From positions 1 to 8,743 of the forward strand of contig JAMOTU010000084.1 in assembly GCA_027062165.1 (NCBI GenBank): 8,743 bases of DNA. The letters are read 5' to 3'. Below, piece by piece: positions 7,548-8,743 of this stretch (its first letter is position 1; each line of letters opens with the position of its first letter). This DNA is from Candidatus Altimarinota bacterium (GTDB lineage: Bacteria; Patescibacteriota; Gracilibacteria; Absconditabacterales; Absconditicoccaceae). The notes beneath the pieces were generated by a model. That model was not told the origin of the DNA. It ran no database searches and was given only the letters and a program-made list of their open reading frames with translations. Made by a program: the position numbers and the translations under genes.

Positions 7548-8743
7548 ATGATAATAGAAGAAAATTTAAAAGTCTTAAACAACGATGTGCCACATATTTA
7601 TATTTTCAAAAAGATTTCAGATAATATATATCTTGTATCCACTATATTTCTATTATCAGATAAATTTATAGAATTTCAGAAAAACTTATTTAACGAATTT
7701 TTATGAGAAATAATCGAATATCTCAAAGTAGAAAATTTGTATATAGAAGATTTTAAACAATTTTTTGAAGAAAAATTGCAAGAATTTAATACAAAACTCA
7801 GTACCTTTGCTGAGAAATTAAAAAATATTGAAAAAATAAGCATAAAAGGCTCTATTCAAATAATAATAAATGACACCTATCTAAACAGTCTTATTTGAGA
7901 TATTTCAACCTTAATATTTAGAAACAATAAACTAATTTACAAAGTAGAAAATGAAGAAGAAAATTGAAAAATAGATCTATTCTCAGAAATGATAGAATGA
8001 GAATTAGAAGATGACGATTTAATAATTACTTTATGAACAAAAATTTCTAACTTTCTAGATGATAAAGATTTTGAAGAAATAATAGAAATATCGAAAATAG
8101 AAGAAAAAACTATTTTAGATACACTAATAGAAACGTTATCAACTAGAATAGACTTAAAAGAGATCGTATATGCACACTCGTTAAATATAAAAATTCCTAA
8201 ATTGGAAATAAAAAAAGAATTAGAAAAAAGGAAAAATTTACTATCCTTCTTTTCTATAAAAAGAATTAAGAATATTTTAATAGATTACAAATATCCCATA
8301 AGTATAAGTTTAGGCTTCATCATTATATTAATAATCATTCGAAGTCTAATAAATACTGTTACTAACTCTCCTTCTAAAACATGAAACGAAATAATAATTC
8401 ACACTGATACTGGAACAATGGCAATTAACTGTTTACCATCAGATATAAAAAAACAAATAGATACTTTTCAAAAGATACCTACTGATAGTCCTCAAAAAAC
8501 GAAAACTTACAATAAAATACTTCAACAAATACAATTATGTAAAAAAGAAAATTTATATATAGATGAATTAAATCAATTACAAAAAATTTTAACAAAATCT
8601 TACTATGCAGCCTTTAATATATTTATAATAGACAGCTGGAATAACAATAAAATAGCATCAATACCTGAAAATACTATTAATAAACTAGGTAAAATTATTT
8701 ATCTAAAAAAAAGTAACTCATTTTTTATTTGAGGAACTAGTGG
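7548..8743 (+). CDS. Single-TM protein with PP2C-like N-terminal region (partial, 3' end cut)
   Basis: At least 398 residues are encoded, running off the right edge, with 7 in-frame TGA glycines. The cytoplasmic N-terminal part (1-245) is acidic and helical. Within it, IGDISTLIFRNNKLI (116-130) and GELEDDDLIITLGTKISNFLDD (151-172) resemble the GDSRxYLxRxGxL and LxxGDxLLLxTDGLxDxL blocks of PP2C/SpoIIE-type phosphatases. The Asp and Gly of the TDG block are replaced by LGT and no other metal ligands are evident, so it is probably an inactive relative. That reading is inference. A basic stretch precedes one membrane helix (about 251-270, ISLGFIIILIIIRSLI). The remainder (271 onward) has a helical segment and then beta-like strands (KIIYLKKSNSFFIGGTSG) that could begin a beta-propeller. 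It is divergent from the PEBP gene across 117 bases. No Shine-Dalgarno precedes the ATG. Confidence 0.75.

Noticed and set aside
1059..8743. TGA as tryptophan (code 4) or selenocysteine
   Set aside because: TGA falls at family-invariant glycines (GSGH, CNBD GE, CPPHGHG), TGG is used for Trp, the density is far too high for selenocysteine, and no SECIS-type hairpin is evident.

Overview
The window is very AT-rich and its genes only make sense if TGA is read as glycine (genetic code 25). Read that way, five long genes open up. They carry many in-frame TGA codons, several of them exactly where conserved family motifs demand glycine: the GSGH loop of a glycosyltransferase, the GE pair of cyclic-nucleotide-binding domains, and the CPPHGHG motif of a PEBP protein. 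TGG is still used for tryptophan. This points to Absconditabacteria (SR1) or Gracilibacteria, candidate-phyla-radiation bacteria; the sequence does not decide between them.

Layout. Positions 1-174 hold the 3' end of a membrane protein gene (+). Positions 175-504 are unassigned. Positions 505-842 hold a decayed IS30-family transposase remnant (+). A consensus-like promoter at 989-1016 precedes a 595-residue protein (1059-2846, +). This protein has an N-terminal class III nucleotide-cyclase-like domain and two cyclic-nucleotide-binding-like domains. Converging on it with a 7-base gap is a leftward cluster, read from 7430 down to 2854. In order it holds a membrane-anchored PEBP (YbhB/YbcL-like) protein, a 682-residue secreted cysteine-rich protein, a secreted HGDDE/ETGFH-motif protein with a basic coiled-coil tail, and an MGDG-synthase/MurG-type glycosyltransferase. 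Gaps inside the cluster are 45, 49 (27 from the likelier ATG) and 10 bases, so it is probably an operon. Divergent from it, across a 117-base intergenic region, is a partial rightward gene (7548 to the window end) for a one-TM protein with a PP2C-like N-terminal region.

How it may fit together (inference): three consecutive leftward genes encode exported or membrane-anchored products, and the last encodes an envelope glycolipid-type glycosyltransferase, suggesting a cell-surface module. The flanking rightward genes look like signalling proteins built from degenerate enzyme or ligand-binding domains. Two oddities deserve checking. One is an A8 run directly after the best start codon of the HGDDE gene, which puts the signal-peptide start one base out of frame. 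The other is the lack of any clear Shine-Dalgarno sequence before any start in the window. No tRNA, rRNA, CRISPR array or intact mobile element was seen.
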